64,000 nt of DNA from an uncultured Clostridium sp. (lineage in GTDB: Bacteria > Bacillota > Clostridia > Clostridiales > Clostridiaceae): contig UQBY01000015.1 of the NCBI GenBank assembly GCA_900539375.1, forward strand, positions 1 through 64,000, written 5' to 3'. Numbering within the stretch: position 1 is the first letter of the stretch; each line of letters starts with the position of its first letter. Made by a program: the position numbers and the translations under genes. The notes beneath the pieces are model-generated. The model worked only from the letters and a program-made list of their open reading frames with translations, ran no database searches and was not told the DNA's origin. Of the stretch, positions 24,848 to 33,586 are shown in pieces.

Positions 24848-24904
24848 AAAATCACCTCAAATTAAATACTTCATTAAGTATTGTTTCTAATTTAAGATGA
24901 TTTT
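24848..24904 (-). promoter_or_regulatory. 17-bp leader stem covering the lipoprotein ribosome site
   Basis: In the minus-strand RNA the segment from 24904 to 24888 pairs over 17 positions with the segment from 24864 to 24848, with only two G-U pairs. The 3' arm is the ribosome site (GAGGTGATTTT). An inner AATACTT/AAGTATT stem of 7 bp sits on top. The outer stem runs straight into TTT-ATG, so it also looks like a terminator for the gene upstream (24953-25408). Confidence 0.65.
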
Positions 24905-24952
24905 ATTCAAAATTTTATTTTTTAGGAAATTATCTATTTTAAAAACTAGATT

Positions 24953-25408
24953 TTATTTACTTCTTTTAAGCTTTCTAACTCCTGGAAATACCTCTTCAGT
25001 TAATTCATCTATAGCACCCTCTTCTACTAGGTCTGCTTCTTCAAGAGATACTATATGGTCAAAGGCATCTTCATACTCTTCATCCTCATCATAATTTGAA
25101 AAATCAATGCCTGTTTCTTCTTTAAGCTTTTCATAAGCTTTTTTAAGTTCCTCTTCATCTATATTTAAAGAAGGTAATTCTCTTTCAAACTCTTCTTCTT
25201 CCTTGTATTCTTCTTCTTCTTTTTTAAGTTCTTTAAGCTTTTTTATATATTCTTCTTCAAGAGCCTTATTTTCAGCTACATCCTTTGCTATATCTTCAAT
25301 TTTTATAGCTCTTATATCAATACCTTCCTCTTCTAAGCACTTACCACAGTTATCACATATCTTCTTTTCATATATATCACAATAATCATCTTCTGTATAT
25401 TTATTCAT
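24953..25408 (-). CDS. Hypothetical highly acidic protein with CxxCxxC motif
   Basis: 151 residues from ATG 25408 (AGGTGGTG ribosome site at about 25421-25414). The N-terminus has CDIYEKKICDNCGKC, a compact zinc-binding-like CxxCxxC (plus an earlier Cys). The middle is a Glu/Lys coiled-coil (ELKKEEEEYKEEEEFE type) and the C-terminus is acidic and ends in a basic LKRSK. Cytoplasmic; function unknown. A metal-binding adaptor role is possible but unproven. Confidence 0.75.
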   Translation of the reverse strand: MNKYTEDDYCDIYEKKICDNCGKCLEEEGIDIRAIKIEDIAKDVAENKALEEEYIKKLKELKKEEEEYKEEEEFERELPSLNIDEEELKKAYEKLKEETGIDFSNYDEDEEYEDAFDHIVSLEEADLVEEGAIDELTEEVFPGVRKLKRSK

Positions 25409-25465
25409 AAATAACACCACCTATTTTTATAGTAAAATTTATTATATCAAACAAATAAATTTATA

Positions 25466-26071
25466 TCAATATAAAAAGTTATCATCTTTTATACTTTGAA
25501 TTATCTTTCCTATATTACAAGTTATTTTACCTTTACAATCATGTATATCTTCATTTAATTTCTTTTCTTCCTCTATTGCATATTCAACATTTTCTGCAAG
25601 GTCTCCTATCTTAGAATTTCTTTTAGAATTAAGCCCTGTCTTTTCTTTAAGATATAAGTAAGCTGGTCTAGAATTACCTATCTTTTCATTTTTAATTATT
25701 TGCTCATAATTTGGTATTAATTAATCCTCCTTATCATAAGTGAAACTTTGAAATATTGGAATAGCCCCATACCTTCCTTCTAAATAAGCTTTACTTAATT
25801 TTTTATCATATCTTTCTTTAAACATATCTAATGAGTATAATTTTGAAGAATTAAAAAATTCAAAATCAGACCTCATTGAAAGTTTTACTTCCTTATGAGA
25901 ATTTAACATGCTATTTTTAATTTTTGTCATTATGTCCATAAATATTTCTTTAGGTAATCTGTTAAATAATTCATCTAAAGATATTTCATTAATATTGACT
26001 TCACTTATTCCAGTATCAAAAGTTCTTATTATTTTATTTATATAATTAAGAGAATATAATTTTGCAAAAAG
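25466..26071 (-). pseudogene. Degraded gene of unknown family
   Basis: Read leftward, a frame is open without a start codon from 26071 to an in-frame TAA at 25723-25721. It then stays open in the same frame for 84 more codons to TGA 25468-25466. The predicted halves look like one protein: charged, helical, with YLEGRYGAIPIFQSF just before the stop and GNSRPAYLYLKEKTGL after it. The only internal ATG (25939) lacks a ribosome site. I conclude it has lost its 5' end and carries a nonsense codon. Family not recognised. Confidence 0.55.
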
Positions 26072-26079
26072 TCAAAAGA

Positions 26080-26108
26080 TTGTTTAGGCATATTTGCTAT
26101 GATATAAT
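26080..26108 (+). promoter_or_regulatory. Candidate promoter, rightward
   Basis: TTGTTT at 26080-26085, 17-nt spacer, TATAAT at 26103-26108 with an extended TGA just before it. Confidence 0.5.
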
Positions 26109-26222
26109 GTGCTTATGCAAAACTAAAAGAATTAACTCCTCTTCATGCATAATATTATATATTTTCATAACATAATATTCTAAAAATTTGTCATTATTCT
26201 AAAAATAGTAATAGAAAGAGCA

Positions 26223-26231
26223 TGATATAAT
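26223..26231 (+). promoter_or_regulatory. Extended minus-10 promoter of the membrane protein gene
   Basis: TGATATAAT at 26223-26231 is a perfect extended minus-10 about 38 nt before ATG 26269; no convincing minus-35. Confidence 0.45.
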
Positions 26232-26268
26232 TTATTTGTATGGAATTAACAAATTCGGGGAGGGAATA

Positions 26269-26667
26269 ATGAAGGATTTATATGAATCAAAAATTTCCAC
26301 ATCAAAATGGTGGGTATATGACATCTTTGGAAATGCTGGATGGATTATATATTTTATATGTGTTTGGAAGAGGATAATAAAGAGCCTAGATATTTATACA
26401 ATTATATCTATACTACCAGCTATTTTAATGCTTATTGGTATTGTTGAATTGATAAGTGAGAGAATTGTAAAACTTGATTTTGTTCTTCCAAAAATAAGAT
26501 TATTTAGAGGCTTTGGGGCTTTAACACTTGGTGGAATTTGTGGAGTGATATTCTCTATTATTGAGTTATTTATTAAAACAGAAACTTTTTCTTTATGGAT
26601 GCTTGTTGGAGCCATTTTATGTTCTGTTTTTGCAGGTCTTCTTTTTAAAGAATATCATAAACAATAG
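26269..26667 (+). CDS. Four-span hypothetical membrane protein
   Basis: 132 residues from ATG 26269, just after GGGGAGGG (the ATG at 26236 is upstream of that site). After a polar N-terminus (MKDLYESKISTSKWW) there are about four hydrophobic segments near 22-37, 45-63, 83-105 and 109-127. Not recognised. It lies 36 nt before the methyltransferase gene and probably shares its transcript. Confidence 0.7.
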   Translation: MKDLYESKISTSKWWVYDIFGNAGWIIYFICVWKRIIKSLDIYTIISILPAILMLIGIVELISERIVKLDFVLPKIRLFRGFGALTLGGICGVIFSIIELFIKTETFSLWMLVGAILCSVFAGLLFKEYHKQ

Positions 26668-26703
26668 AAATAACAACTTATAATTTAAAGGAGGAATTTT
26701 CTA

Positions 26704-27318
26704 ATGAGTTTTTTTCAAAACACTTGTAAGCCAACTGGTTTTGGTGGAAAGGTAATGGTTAAAATTATGAATAGTGGTCATAGTCAATTGGCTGCTTGGG
26801 GCTTTTCAAAACTTTCAGTGAAAGATAATCTAAATATTCTAGACGCAGGCTGTGGTGGAGGTGCAAACATAGCTGCATGGTTAGAAAAAAGTAAAAATAG
26901 TCATGTAACAGGACTTGATTATTCAGAAATTAGTGTTGCAGAATCAAGAAAAGTAAATGAAATTGCAATAAAACAAAAAAGATGTGAAGTGATTCAAGGA
27001 AATGTTAAAGATATGCCCTTTCCTAATGAGTTTTTTCATTGTGTATCTGCTTTTGAAACTATTTATTTTTGGCCTGGCTTAAAAACATGTTTTATGGAAG
27101 TAAATCGTGTCTTAAAGCATAATGGACTATTTATAATATGCAATGAATGTGATGGCACAAATGACAAAGATGAAAAATGGACAAAAGTAATTGATGGCAT
27201 GAGTATTTATAATGAGAATGAAATTCGTGTTGCTTTAGAGGAAGCTGGATTTTCTGATATAGAAATCCATTATGATAATAAGAAACATTGGCTATGTATT
27301 TTATCAAAAAAGCAATAA
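26704..27318 (+). CDS. Class I SAM-dependent methyltransferase
   Basis: 204 residues of the Methyltransf_11 type. LDAGCGGGAN (46-55) is motif I for SAM, VTGLDYSE follows as motif II, and GNVKDMPFPNEFF is the post-motif acidic loop. The substrate is unknown; similar small proteins methylate small molecules such as quinones or toxicants. AAAGGAGGAA precedes ATG 26704. Flanked by decayed genes but itself intact. Confidence 0.85.
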   Translation: MSFFQNTCKPTGFGGKVMVKIMNSGHSQLAAWGFSKLSVKDNLNILDAGCGGGANIAAWLEKSKNSHVTGLDYSEISVAESRKVNEIAIKQKRCEVIQGNVKDMPFPNEFFHCVSAFETIYFWPGLKTCFMEVNRVLKHNGLFIICNECDGTNDKDEKWTKVIDGMSIYNENEIRVALEEAGFSDIEIHYDNKKHWLCILSKKQ

Positions 27319-27370
27319 ATAGATTTCTCTTTACAAAATAGCAAAAGTTTAGATTAGGCTTTTGAGGGAT

Positions 27371-27420
27371 AAAACCACCCTTTTATTTATGATTTTTTAT
27401 AATAAAAGGATGGTTTTTTA
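27371..27420 (+). terminator. Terminator after the methyltransferase gene
   Basis: AAAACCACCCTTTTATT near 27371-27387 pairs with AATAAAAGGATGGTTTT at 27401-27417 (one mismatch), then T6. Confidence 0.85.
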
Positions 27421-27454
27421 TCATGTTTTTTTAAGTCTTTTAGTGAACATTTTC

Positions 27455-27571
27455 TTACATAAAGATTCTTGAAAATTCTATCATAGAAGTTCCTATATAG
27501 CCCTTTTGTGAGAAAAGCTTTAATGCTTCTTCTAAAATTCTTTCTTTTGTATTTTTTTCTCTTGAATCCAT
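27455..27571 (-). pseudogene. Truncated TetR-family regulator
   Basis: From ATG 27571 (AGGAGG upstream) the frame gives MDSREKNTKERILEEALKLF then SQKGYIGTSM, the canonical first helix of a TetR DNA-binding domain. It then runs into unrelated residues and stops after 38 codons. The recognition helix and the whole ligand domain are missing, so it cannot act as a repressor. Its likely operator survives next to it. Confidence 0.75.
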
Positions 27572-27595
27572 TATTAACCTCCTACTATTTATTAG

Positions 27596-27609
27596 TAACC
27601 AATCGGTTA
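27596..27609. promoter_or_regulatory. TetR/AcrR-type operator
   Basis: TAACC-AATC-GGTTA is a palindrome of the kind bound by TetR-family repressors. It lies between the truncated tetR (leftward) and the GyrI-like pseudogene (rightward), and overlaps the minus-35 position of a rightward minus-10 TATAAT at 27629-27634. Confidence 0.6.
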
Positions 27610-27717
27610 ATAAGCACATTTGCCATAATATAATGTATTTATATAAAACAGAAAGAATTATTATTAAAAGAATTTGTGCCATTAAAATTAAATTTAATAT
27701 TGAAAGGTGGTTATACT

Positions 27718-28203
27718 ATGGAGTATAGAATTGAAGAAAAAGAGGCTTTTAAAATTGTTGGATTAAAAGATACTTTCAAATAAGAAACTGCATATGAAGA
27801 TGTACCAAAAATTTGGAGAAAGTTTTTTATGAAAAGTACATTTAATAAAATAAATCCAAAATACGGTATAAATATTGATGCTAATATGGGCTGTGATTCT
27901 TTTGATTATATTATTGGAGATGATTATAATTTAGAATTAAAAGTTCCTAAAGATTTTGAAATATTAGAAATACCAAAATTTACTTGGGCAATTTTTTCTT
28001 GTATAGGTAAATCAAGCATAACAATGAAAGAAACAAATGAGAAAATTTTTAAAGAATGGTTACCAAACTCAAATGATTATGAAATAGCAGCAGGATATAA
28101 TATTGAGATGTATTCAAATCCAAAAGATTATAAAAATGGTTTAGATGATGAAAAATATTATTGTGAAATTTGGATTCCTATTAAGAAAAAAATAAATATA
28201 TAA
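27718..28203 (+). pseudogene. GyrI-like/AraC effector-binding protein with one nonsense codon
   Basis: ATG 27718 follows GAAAGGTGG. The frame reads MEYRIEEKEAFKIVGLKDTF, then K, then TAA at 27781-27783, and stays open in the same frame to 28203 (162 codons in all). The start (YRIEEKEAFKIVGLK), the middle WAIFSCIG and the end YYCEIWIPIKKK match the GyrI-like small-molecule-binding fold. Removal of the single stop restores a full-length protein, so the lesion is one base change. Confidence 0.75.
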
Positions 28204-28210
28204 AAAATTT

Positions 28211-28242
28211 ATAAGCACTTTAACTAAAGTTAAAGTGCTTAT
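28211..28242. terminator. Perfect 15-bp bidirectional terminator hairpin
   Basis: ATAAGCACTTTAACT at 28211-28225 and its exact complement at 28228-28242, between convergent genes. Confidence 0.8.
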
Positions 28243-28256
28243 CATATCATAAATGT

Positions 28257-28534
28257 CTACTTTACTTCAATTCCCATTGCTTCTATTTCATTGATTACAT
28301 CTTCATTGATTACATCTTCTGAAGCCATGGAAACATATATTACTTCTGATAAATTATTTAATTTTTCTATTCCTTCAACACTTGTAACATCAAATATGTC
28401 ATCTTCTCCGTCCCAATCTGGATAAATCATAAATCTAATTCTTCACCAAAACTTATTTCTTTATCTAACAAGCTATTAATTACAACTAATTTAAAATTAA
28501 AATCTTTAAAAAGTCCACTTTTATATTTATACAT
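28257..28534 (-). pseudogene. Frameshifted DUF6892-like protein
   Basis: ATG 28534 (AAGGAAGG upstream) opens a 35-codon frame (LFKDFNFKLVVINSLLDKEI then SFGEELDL, stop at 28427). A second frame starting at the overlapping ATG 28430 runs 57 codons to 28257 (YPDWDGEDDIFDVTSVEGIE onward). Together they give the order expected of a DUF6892-type protein: a KxxDFKLVVI start, EELE, then DGEDDIFDV. The assignment rests on pattern memory. A frameshift or small deletion near 28427-28440 splits the gene. Four-nt ATGA overlap could also mean two coupled ORFs, less likely. Confidence 0.55.
28290..28319. repeat. 15-bp tandem duplication
   Basis: ATTGATTACATCTTC occurs at 28290-28304 and again at 28305-28319. 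It adds five codons to the second half of the DUF6892-like pseudogene (DVINE twice on the minus strand). Confidence 0.9.
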
Positions 28535-28659
28535 ATTTTCCTTCCTTTCTACTATTTATATGTAAGAATAACATTATTATACTCTTAAGAATATATTACT
28601 ATAAATTTTTAAAAAATACTAAGCTTCTTATTTAAATAATTTATTTTAATGTTTATTAT

Positions 28660-28698
28660 AGGTAAAAAATAAGCTATGCACTTAAATTGTGCATAGCT
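28660..28698 (-). terminator. Terminator of the Ter/Ca-ATPase operon
   Basis: AGCTATGCAC at 28672-28681 and its complement at 28689-28698. On the minus strand the stem is followed by TTATTTTTT. Confidence 0.88.
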
Positions 28699-28713
28699 CC
28701 TAAATTTTAAATA

Positions 28714-31455
28714 TTATTTTTTAAACATTCTTAAAACAAATTTAACTACTTCGTTAACTACAATTATCATAAATGCAAGTAATATTACTTTACCCCACAT
28801 TACAAGAGAAAGGCTTACTGCATTAAAGAATCCTGAGAATAATTCAGTAAATATAAATTGAGCAACTGCAGTTACAGTTATTATTAAAAGAGCTGTTTTG
28901 TTTTTTGTAAAGTTTTTAAATATACTATCTGTTCCAAATTCTCTACAGTTAAATGCATTAAATAAAGCACTAAAGGCAAATAAAGCAAATAATACAGTTT
29001 CCATTTCACTAGCACCATCTGCTAAGACTTCTGTAGATGCACCTAAAATATTAAATTTCATTTGGATAAGTAGTATTGCTGTTACATAAATAGCATTTAA
29101 AACAATTGAAGTAATCATTTGTTTTGTTATAATACTAGCATTTCTATCAACAGGTTTTCTGTTAAATACTGCATCACGAATAGGTTCAAGTCCTAATGCT
29201 AAAGCTGGAGGACCATCCATTATTATATTAACCCATAAAAGTTGAATTGTTGTAAATGGCATATCAAAATTAAGTATTTGTGAAACAATTGCAATTAAGA
29301 AAGCTATAACATTAACTGTAAGTTGGAATTGGATAAATCTTTGGAAGTTTTCATATACTCCTCTTCCCCACTTAATACCATTTATTATAGTAGCAAAGTT
29401 ATCATCTGTTAAAATAATATCTGCTGCATCTTTAGAAACTTCAGAACCTGTAATTCCCATTGCAATACCAACATCTGCTTTAGTAAGAGCTGGAGCATCA
29501 TTTATACCATCTCCAGTAACACCAACAACTTCTCCATTAGTTTGAAGAGCACTAACTATTCTCATCTTTGTTTCTGGCTTACTTCTTGCAACAATTGCTA
29601 TTGTTTTAATTTCTTTTCTTAACTCTTCATCACTTAATGTATCTATATAAGTAGCTTCAACAGCTCTCATTCCATCTTTAAGCATTTTAAGTTCTTCACC
29701 AATAGCCTTTGCAGTGTTTATATTATCACCTGTAAGCATTTTTGTTTCTACTCCTGCCTTACGAGCAGTTTCTATAGCATTAAGTACATCAGGTCTTAAT
29801 GGGTCTTTTATAGCAACAAATCCATTAAAGATAAGTTCATCCTTACTTCCATTTAATATATTTCCTTCAGCAGTAGCTGCAGCTTCTACTTCAGCTTGAG
29901 AAATTGATCTAAAACCAAATCCTAATATTCTCATAGATTTTGCTTGAAGTTTTTGAATTTCTGAAAGAATTTCTTTTCTTCTTTCTTCAGTAATTTTAAC
30001 TACCTTTCCATTAGATACTTCATTAACACATTTATCAAGTATTATTTCAGGAGCACCTTTAACTAAAAGAATATTTAAATCACCATCTTCTATTACTGTT
30101 CCCATATACTTATTCATTGAGTTAAATGGTATTTGATGAATAATTTTTTGTTCTTTTCTTGCCTTTTTATAATCATGGTCTTTTAAACATAATAAAAGAG
30201 CACATTCAGTTGAATTTCCTAAGTAATTACACTTATCTCCATCAAAGCTTATATCTGCTGTTGAATTTAAAAGACAGTTATTTATAAAATACATATCATC
30301 AATTTTATCTAAATCAACAAACTTTCCATTTAAATAAACATTTTCTACAGTCATTCTATTTTGTGTTAAAGTACCTGTTTTATCAGAGCATATAACACTT
30401 ACAGAACCAATAGTTTCACAAGCTTCTTTTTTAGTTACTAAGGCATTTATATTAGCCATTTTTTGCATTGTAAGAGCAAGAGTCATATTTACCATAGTTG
30501 GAAGTCCTTCAGGAACTGCTGCAACTATTAAAGCAATACAAGTAACAAAAGCTGTTTTAACAGGTCCTATAGATTCTAAAAAGGCTTTAACACCAGTAGT
30601 ATCTACATTTAAATCTCCTGAATTTACAATCTTTACAACCATAAATATAAATAGTAATGCTGCAATAACAGAAGAAATCTTAGCTATTACAGAACCTAAA
30701 TTACCAAGTTTTATTTGAAGAGGTGTTTCTTCTTCTTCAACTTGTAAAGTTTCTGCAATTTTACCCATTTCAGTATTATCACCAATACCAGTAACTAACA
30801 TTGTTCCTTTACCATAGGCAACTAAAGTACCAGTAAAGCCCATATTACTTTGCTTTGCTGGAATTGGGTCTTGAATTTGTTTTTGACCTTTAACCTCTAT
30901 TTCCTCTAAAAGAATAATAGCCTTTGCGTCTTTTTTAACATCATCAGATTCTCCAGTAAGCATATCTTCTCTTATTTTTAAATCTATAGTTTCAATAAAA
31001 CGACCATCTGCAGGAACCATGTCTCCAGTTTCAAGATAAACAATATCACCAGGGACTAAGTCACTTTTAGAAACATTCATAACCTGACCATTTCTAAGAA
31101 CTTTAACTTCAATATCTTCTGTCATCTTAGCTAAAGCTTCTGCAGCTTTTTTAGATTTTCCTTCTGTAACAATACCAATAGTTACACCAATTGCCACAGC
31201 ACATACTATACCAATTGCATCATAATATTCTCCTATAATTGCACTTATTAAAGCTGCAACTAAAAGAATTATCATCATTGGTTCAAGTAAAGCATCTTTA
31301 ATATCTTCTAAAATACTTCCCTCTTCTTTAGTGGAAAATTCATTTTTACCAAACTTTTCACTTCTTGCCTTAACCTCTGAATCTGATAAACCTTTTTCAA
31401 GGTCAACTTCCTGGTCTTTCAGGCAATCTTCAATTTTTTCTTTAAAATATTTCAT
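28714..31455 (-). CDS. Calcium-translocating P-type ATPase (PMCA type)
   Basis: 913 residues of the P2 family. Actuator motif TGES (167-170), PEGLP in the fourth membrane helix (315-319, calcium site), phosphorylation site DKTGT (358-362), a KGAPE nucleotide-binding run, GDGINDAP hinge, and about ten membrane helices. NVIAFLIA and NIIMDGPPALALGLEP in the later helices fit calcium pumps. It exports calcium at the cost of ATP. It begins only 16 nt after the terD at 31472-32065, which places it as the last gene of the Ter operon; TerD proteins bind calcium, so the linkage is meaningful. Confidence 0.93.
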   Translation of the reverse strand: MKYFKEKIEDCLKDQEVDLEKGLSDSEVKARSEKFGKNEFSTKEEGSILEDIKDALLEPMMIILLVAALISAIIGEYYDAIGIVCAVAIGVTIGIVTEGKSKKAAEALAKMTEDIEVKVLRNGQVMNVSKSDLVPGDIVYLETGDMVPADGRFIETIDLKIREDMLTGESDDVKKDAKAIILLEEIEVKGQKQIQDPIPAKQSNMGFTGTLVAYGKGTMLVTGIGDNTEMGKIAETLQVEEEETPLQIKLGNLGSVIAKISSVIAALLFIFMVVKIVNSGDLNVDTTGVKAFLESIGPVKTAFVTCIALIVAAVPEGLPTMVNMTLALTMQKMANINALVTKKEACETIGSVSVICSDKTGTLTQNRMTVENVYLNGKFVDLDKIDDMYFINNCLLNSTADISFDGDKCNYLGNSTECALLLCLKDHDYKKARKEQKIIHQIPFNSMNKYMGTVIEDGDLNILLVKGAPEIILDKCVNEVSNGKVVKITEERRKEILSEIQKLQAKSMRILGFGFRSISQAEVEAAATAEGNILNGSKDELIFNGFVAIKDPLRPDVLNAIETARKAGVETKMLTGDNINTAKAIGEELKMLKDGMRAVEATYIDTLSDEELRKEIKTIAIVARSKPETKMRIVSALQTNGEVVGVTGDGINDAPALTKADVGIAMGITGSEVSKDAADIILTDDNFATIINGIKWGRGVYENFQRFIQFQLTVNVIAFLIAIVSQILNFDMPFTTIQLLWVNIIMDGPPALALGLEPIRDAVFNRKPVDRNASIITKQMITSIVLNAIYVTAILLIQMKFNILGASTEVLADGASEMETVLFALFAFSALFNAFNCREFGTDSIFKNFTKNKTALLIITVTAVAQFIFTELFSGFFNAVSLSLVMWGKVILLAFMIIVVNEVVKFVLRMFKK

Positions 31456-31471
31456 TTTTTATTACTACTCC

Positions 31472-32065
31472 TTATTTATAATCTGCTGCTATGTCACTTA
31501 TTCTTATATGATTAGTTCCTTCCCCTAAAGCAGCAAATTTCCATTCTCCATTATGTTTATAAACTTCTCCAACAATAAGGGCTGTTTTTCCTGAATAATC
31601 ATCAGTTAAATTATATCTAATAAGCTCCTTTTGTGAACTGTTGTCAGCTATTCTTATATAAGCATTTTTAATCATTCCAAAATCCTGTTTTCTAGATTCA
31701 CAAGCATATATATTAATGACAAATACTAATTTATTTACCTTTGGATTTATTTTAGATAAATCTACTAATATTTGTTCATCATCTCCATCTCCTTCACCAG
31801 TTAAATTATCACCAGTATGAATAACTCCACCACATTTGCTTTTTAAGTTTCCAAAATAGATTAAATCCTCTTTATCTTCAAGCTTATCATTTTTAAGCAT
31901 TAAAACTGATGCATCTAAATCTATATCTGGAGCTGTTTTTCTTTTAAAAAATAAGCCTTTCTTAACTTCAACAGGGTCCCAGCCAAGGCCAACTAATAAG
32001 TTTTTAAGTCCACTATTATTTTTAGTTAAGTCAATTCTTTGGCCCTTTACTAAACTAATACTCAT
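31472..32065 (-). CDS. TerD-family calcium-binding stress protein (divergent copy)
   Basis: 197 residues. It has the TerD start KGQRIDLTKNN, LVGLGWDP, the DIDLDAS strand and the acidic calcium loop GDNLTGEGDGDDEQI. Compared with the other two copies it carries an insertion after LGWDP (KKGLFFKRKTAPD), a changed C-terminus, and lacks the usual AAFCC. TerD proteins bind calcium and take part in tellurite, phage and stress resistance; mechanism unsettled. Lies 43 nt after the second terD and 16 nt before the calcium pump. Confidence 0.9.
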   Translation of the reverse strand: MSISLVKGQRIDLTKNNSGLKNLLVGLGWDPVEVKKGLFFKRKTAPDIDLDASVLMLKNDKLEDKEDLIYFGNLKSKCGGVIHTGDNLTGEGDGDDEQILVDLSKINPKVNKLVFVINIYACESRKQDFGMIKNAYIRIADNSSQKELIRYNLTDDYSGKTALIVGEVYKHNGEWKFAALGEGTNHIRISDIAADYK

Positions 32066-32108
32066 ATTTTTTTAACCTCCTTTTTTATCCTTTGTTAATT
32101 TTTTAAAA

Positions 32109-32687
32109 TTATACATTTAAACCAAAGTTTTTGCAAAGAGCAGCAAGGCCACCAGAGAAACCACTTCCTATAGCATTAAACTTCCATTCTCCATTGTATT
32201 TATATAATTGTGCAACAACTATTGCAGTTTCAACAGAGAAGTCTTCTCCTAGGTCATATCTTAATAACTCTTCATCATTTTCTTGATTTACAACTCTTAC
32301 ATAAGCATTAGAAACTTGTCCAAAGTTTTGTCCTCTTTCATCTGCCTCATGAATTGTAACTGTAAAATTAATTTTTGTTATTCTTGAAGGAATAAGGCTT
32401 AAATCTACTAATATTTGTTCATCATCTCCTTCTCCTTCACCAGTTAGGTTATCTCCTAAATGTTCTATAGCTCCAGTTTCATGCTTTAAGTTGTTATAGA
32501 ATATAAAATCTAAATCTTCATGAACTTTATCATCATCTCCACAACAAAAAGCTGCGGCATCTAGGTCAAAGTCGTATCCTCCATCATATTTATTAGTGTC
32601 CCAGCCAAGGCCAACTAATATCTTTTTTAATGATTTGTTACCCTTTGTTAGGTCAATTTTTTGACCCTTTTTTAACATAATTCCCAT
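32109..32687 (-). CDS. terD: TerD-family stress protein
   Basis: 192 residues, full family consensus: MLKKGQKIDLTKGN, VGLGWDTN, DFDLDAAAFCC, HLGDNLTGEGEGDDEQI calcium loop, FTVTIHEADERGQNFGQV, and C-terminal GEWKFNAIGSGFSGGLAA. Close to the third copy at 37001-37579, so they are recent paralogues. A possible separate promoter sits just upstream. Confidence 0.93.
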   Translation of the reverse strand: MGIMLKKGQKIDLTKGNKSLKKILVGLGWDTNKYDGGYDFDLDAAAFCCGDDDKVHEDLDFIFYNNLKHETGAIEHLGDNLTGEGEGDDEQILVDLSLIPSRITKINFTVTIHEADERGQNFGQVSNAYVRVVNQENDEELLRYDLGEDFSVETAIVVAQLYKYNGEWKFNAIGSGFSGGLAALCKNFGLNV

Positions 32688-32740
32688 TTTTCTTTCCTCC
32701 TAAAATTAATGTTTAATAATATTTAGAATATTATAACTTT

Positions 32741-32769
32741 ATTTTACTACCTATATAGTATTTATTCAA
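32741..32769 (-). promoter_or_regulatory. Candidate internal promoter before terD-terD-ATPase
   Basis: On the minus strand TTGAAT (32769-32764), 17-nt spacer, TAAAAT (32746-32741). Sits in the only long gap (121 nt) of the Ter operon. Confidence 0.5.
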
Positions 32770-32808
32770 CAATTAGTAGAAATATAAAGTTTAAATATAA
32801 CTATACTT

Positions 32809-33582
32809 TTAAATATCTATATTTTCAAGTATTTCTTCAAGACCTTTAAGTCCCTCTTCTTTTGGAATAAATATATTTTCATTAACACCTTCTATATTCA
32901 TAAGAAATGAATTTTTAGGTATATAAGCTTTTTTTGAATTTTTTAAAAGGTTTAAATCCATACTTGAGTCCCCTAGTGCAAAAAAATCTTCATAACCTAG
33001 AAAATTAGCTAAAAATTTTGCAGCATTTTCTTTTTTTAAGTTTTGTGGTAAAAAGTAAATTTTTCTTCCACTATAATGAGTTTCCCAATTGTTTTTTATT
33101 AAATACTTTTCAAAAGATAATAAATTTTCTTTATTAAATATAGAATAATCAACTACTATGTAAAAAAATAAATCATAAACCTGTCTAACTTTTAAAATTC
33201 CAGGAATACTTTCATTTTTAATAAATTCTTTTCTTACATTTAAAAAACTTTCATTTTTTTTAAGTTCTTTTTTTAAAATATCATCCCACTCTTTTAAGAA
33301 AATTCCATTTTTTAAAATGTATCCTCCATTACATACAATTGCAAAAGGAAAGTTTATATTATATTTTTTAAATTCTATCCTTTCATATTGCTCTATACTT
33401 CTTGTAGTACAGGGAATAAATATATTTTTTTTATTTATATCTTTTAATAAGTTAATAGACTTTTCAGTCATAAAGGATATATATTCTCCTTCATACTTTT
33501 CAATTGGCACTTCTTTTAAATCTTCTTTTAAAAACTTTTTTGAATATATTAATGTTCTATCTAAATCTGAAAAATAAAGCAT
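32809..33582 (-). CDS. HAD-superfamily hydrolase of the Ter locus
   Basis: 257 residues from ATG 33582; an ATG at 33594 overlaps the AAGGA ribosome site and is less likely. Motif I is FSDLDRTLIYS with Asp6 and Asp8, motif III/IV is FALGDSSMDLNLL, and a cap domain lies between. HAD phosphatases of Ter loci are thought to act on a nucleoside-like metabolite made by the neighbouring enzymes (proposal of comparative genomics; no substrate shown). Ends the first half of the operon. Confidence 0.85.
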   Translation of the reverse strand: MLYFSDLDRTLIYSKKFLKEDLKEVPIEKYEGEYISFMTEKSINLLKDINKKNIFIPCTTRSIEQYERIEFKKYNINFPFAIVCNGGYILKNGIFLKEWDDILKKELKKNESFLNVRKEFIKNESIPGILKVRQVYDLFFYIVVDYSIFNKENLLSFEKYLIKNNWETHYSGRKIYFLPQNLKKENAAKFLANFLGYEDFFALGDSSMDLNLLKNSKKAYIPKNSFLMNIEGVNENIFIPKEEGLKGLEEILENIDI

Positions 33583-33586
33583 TTTT

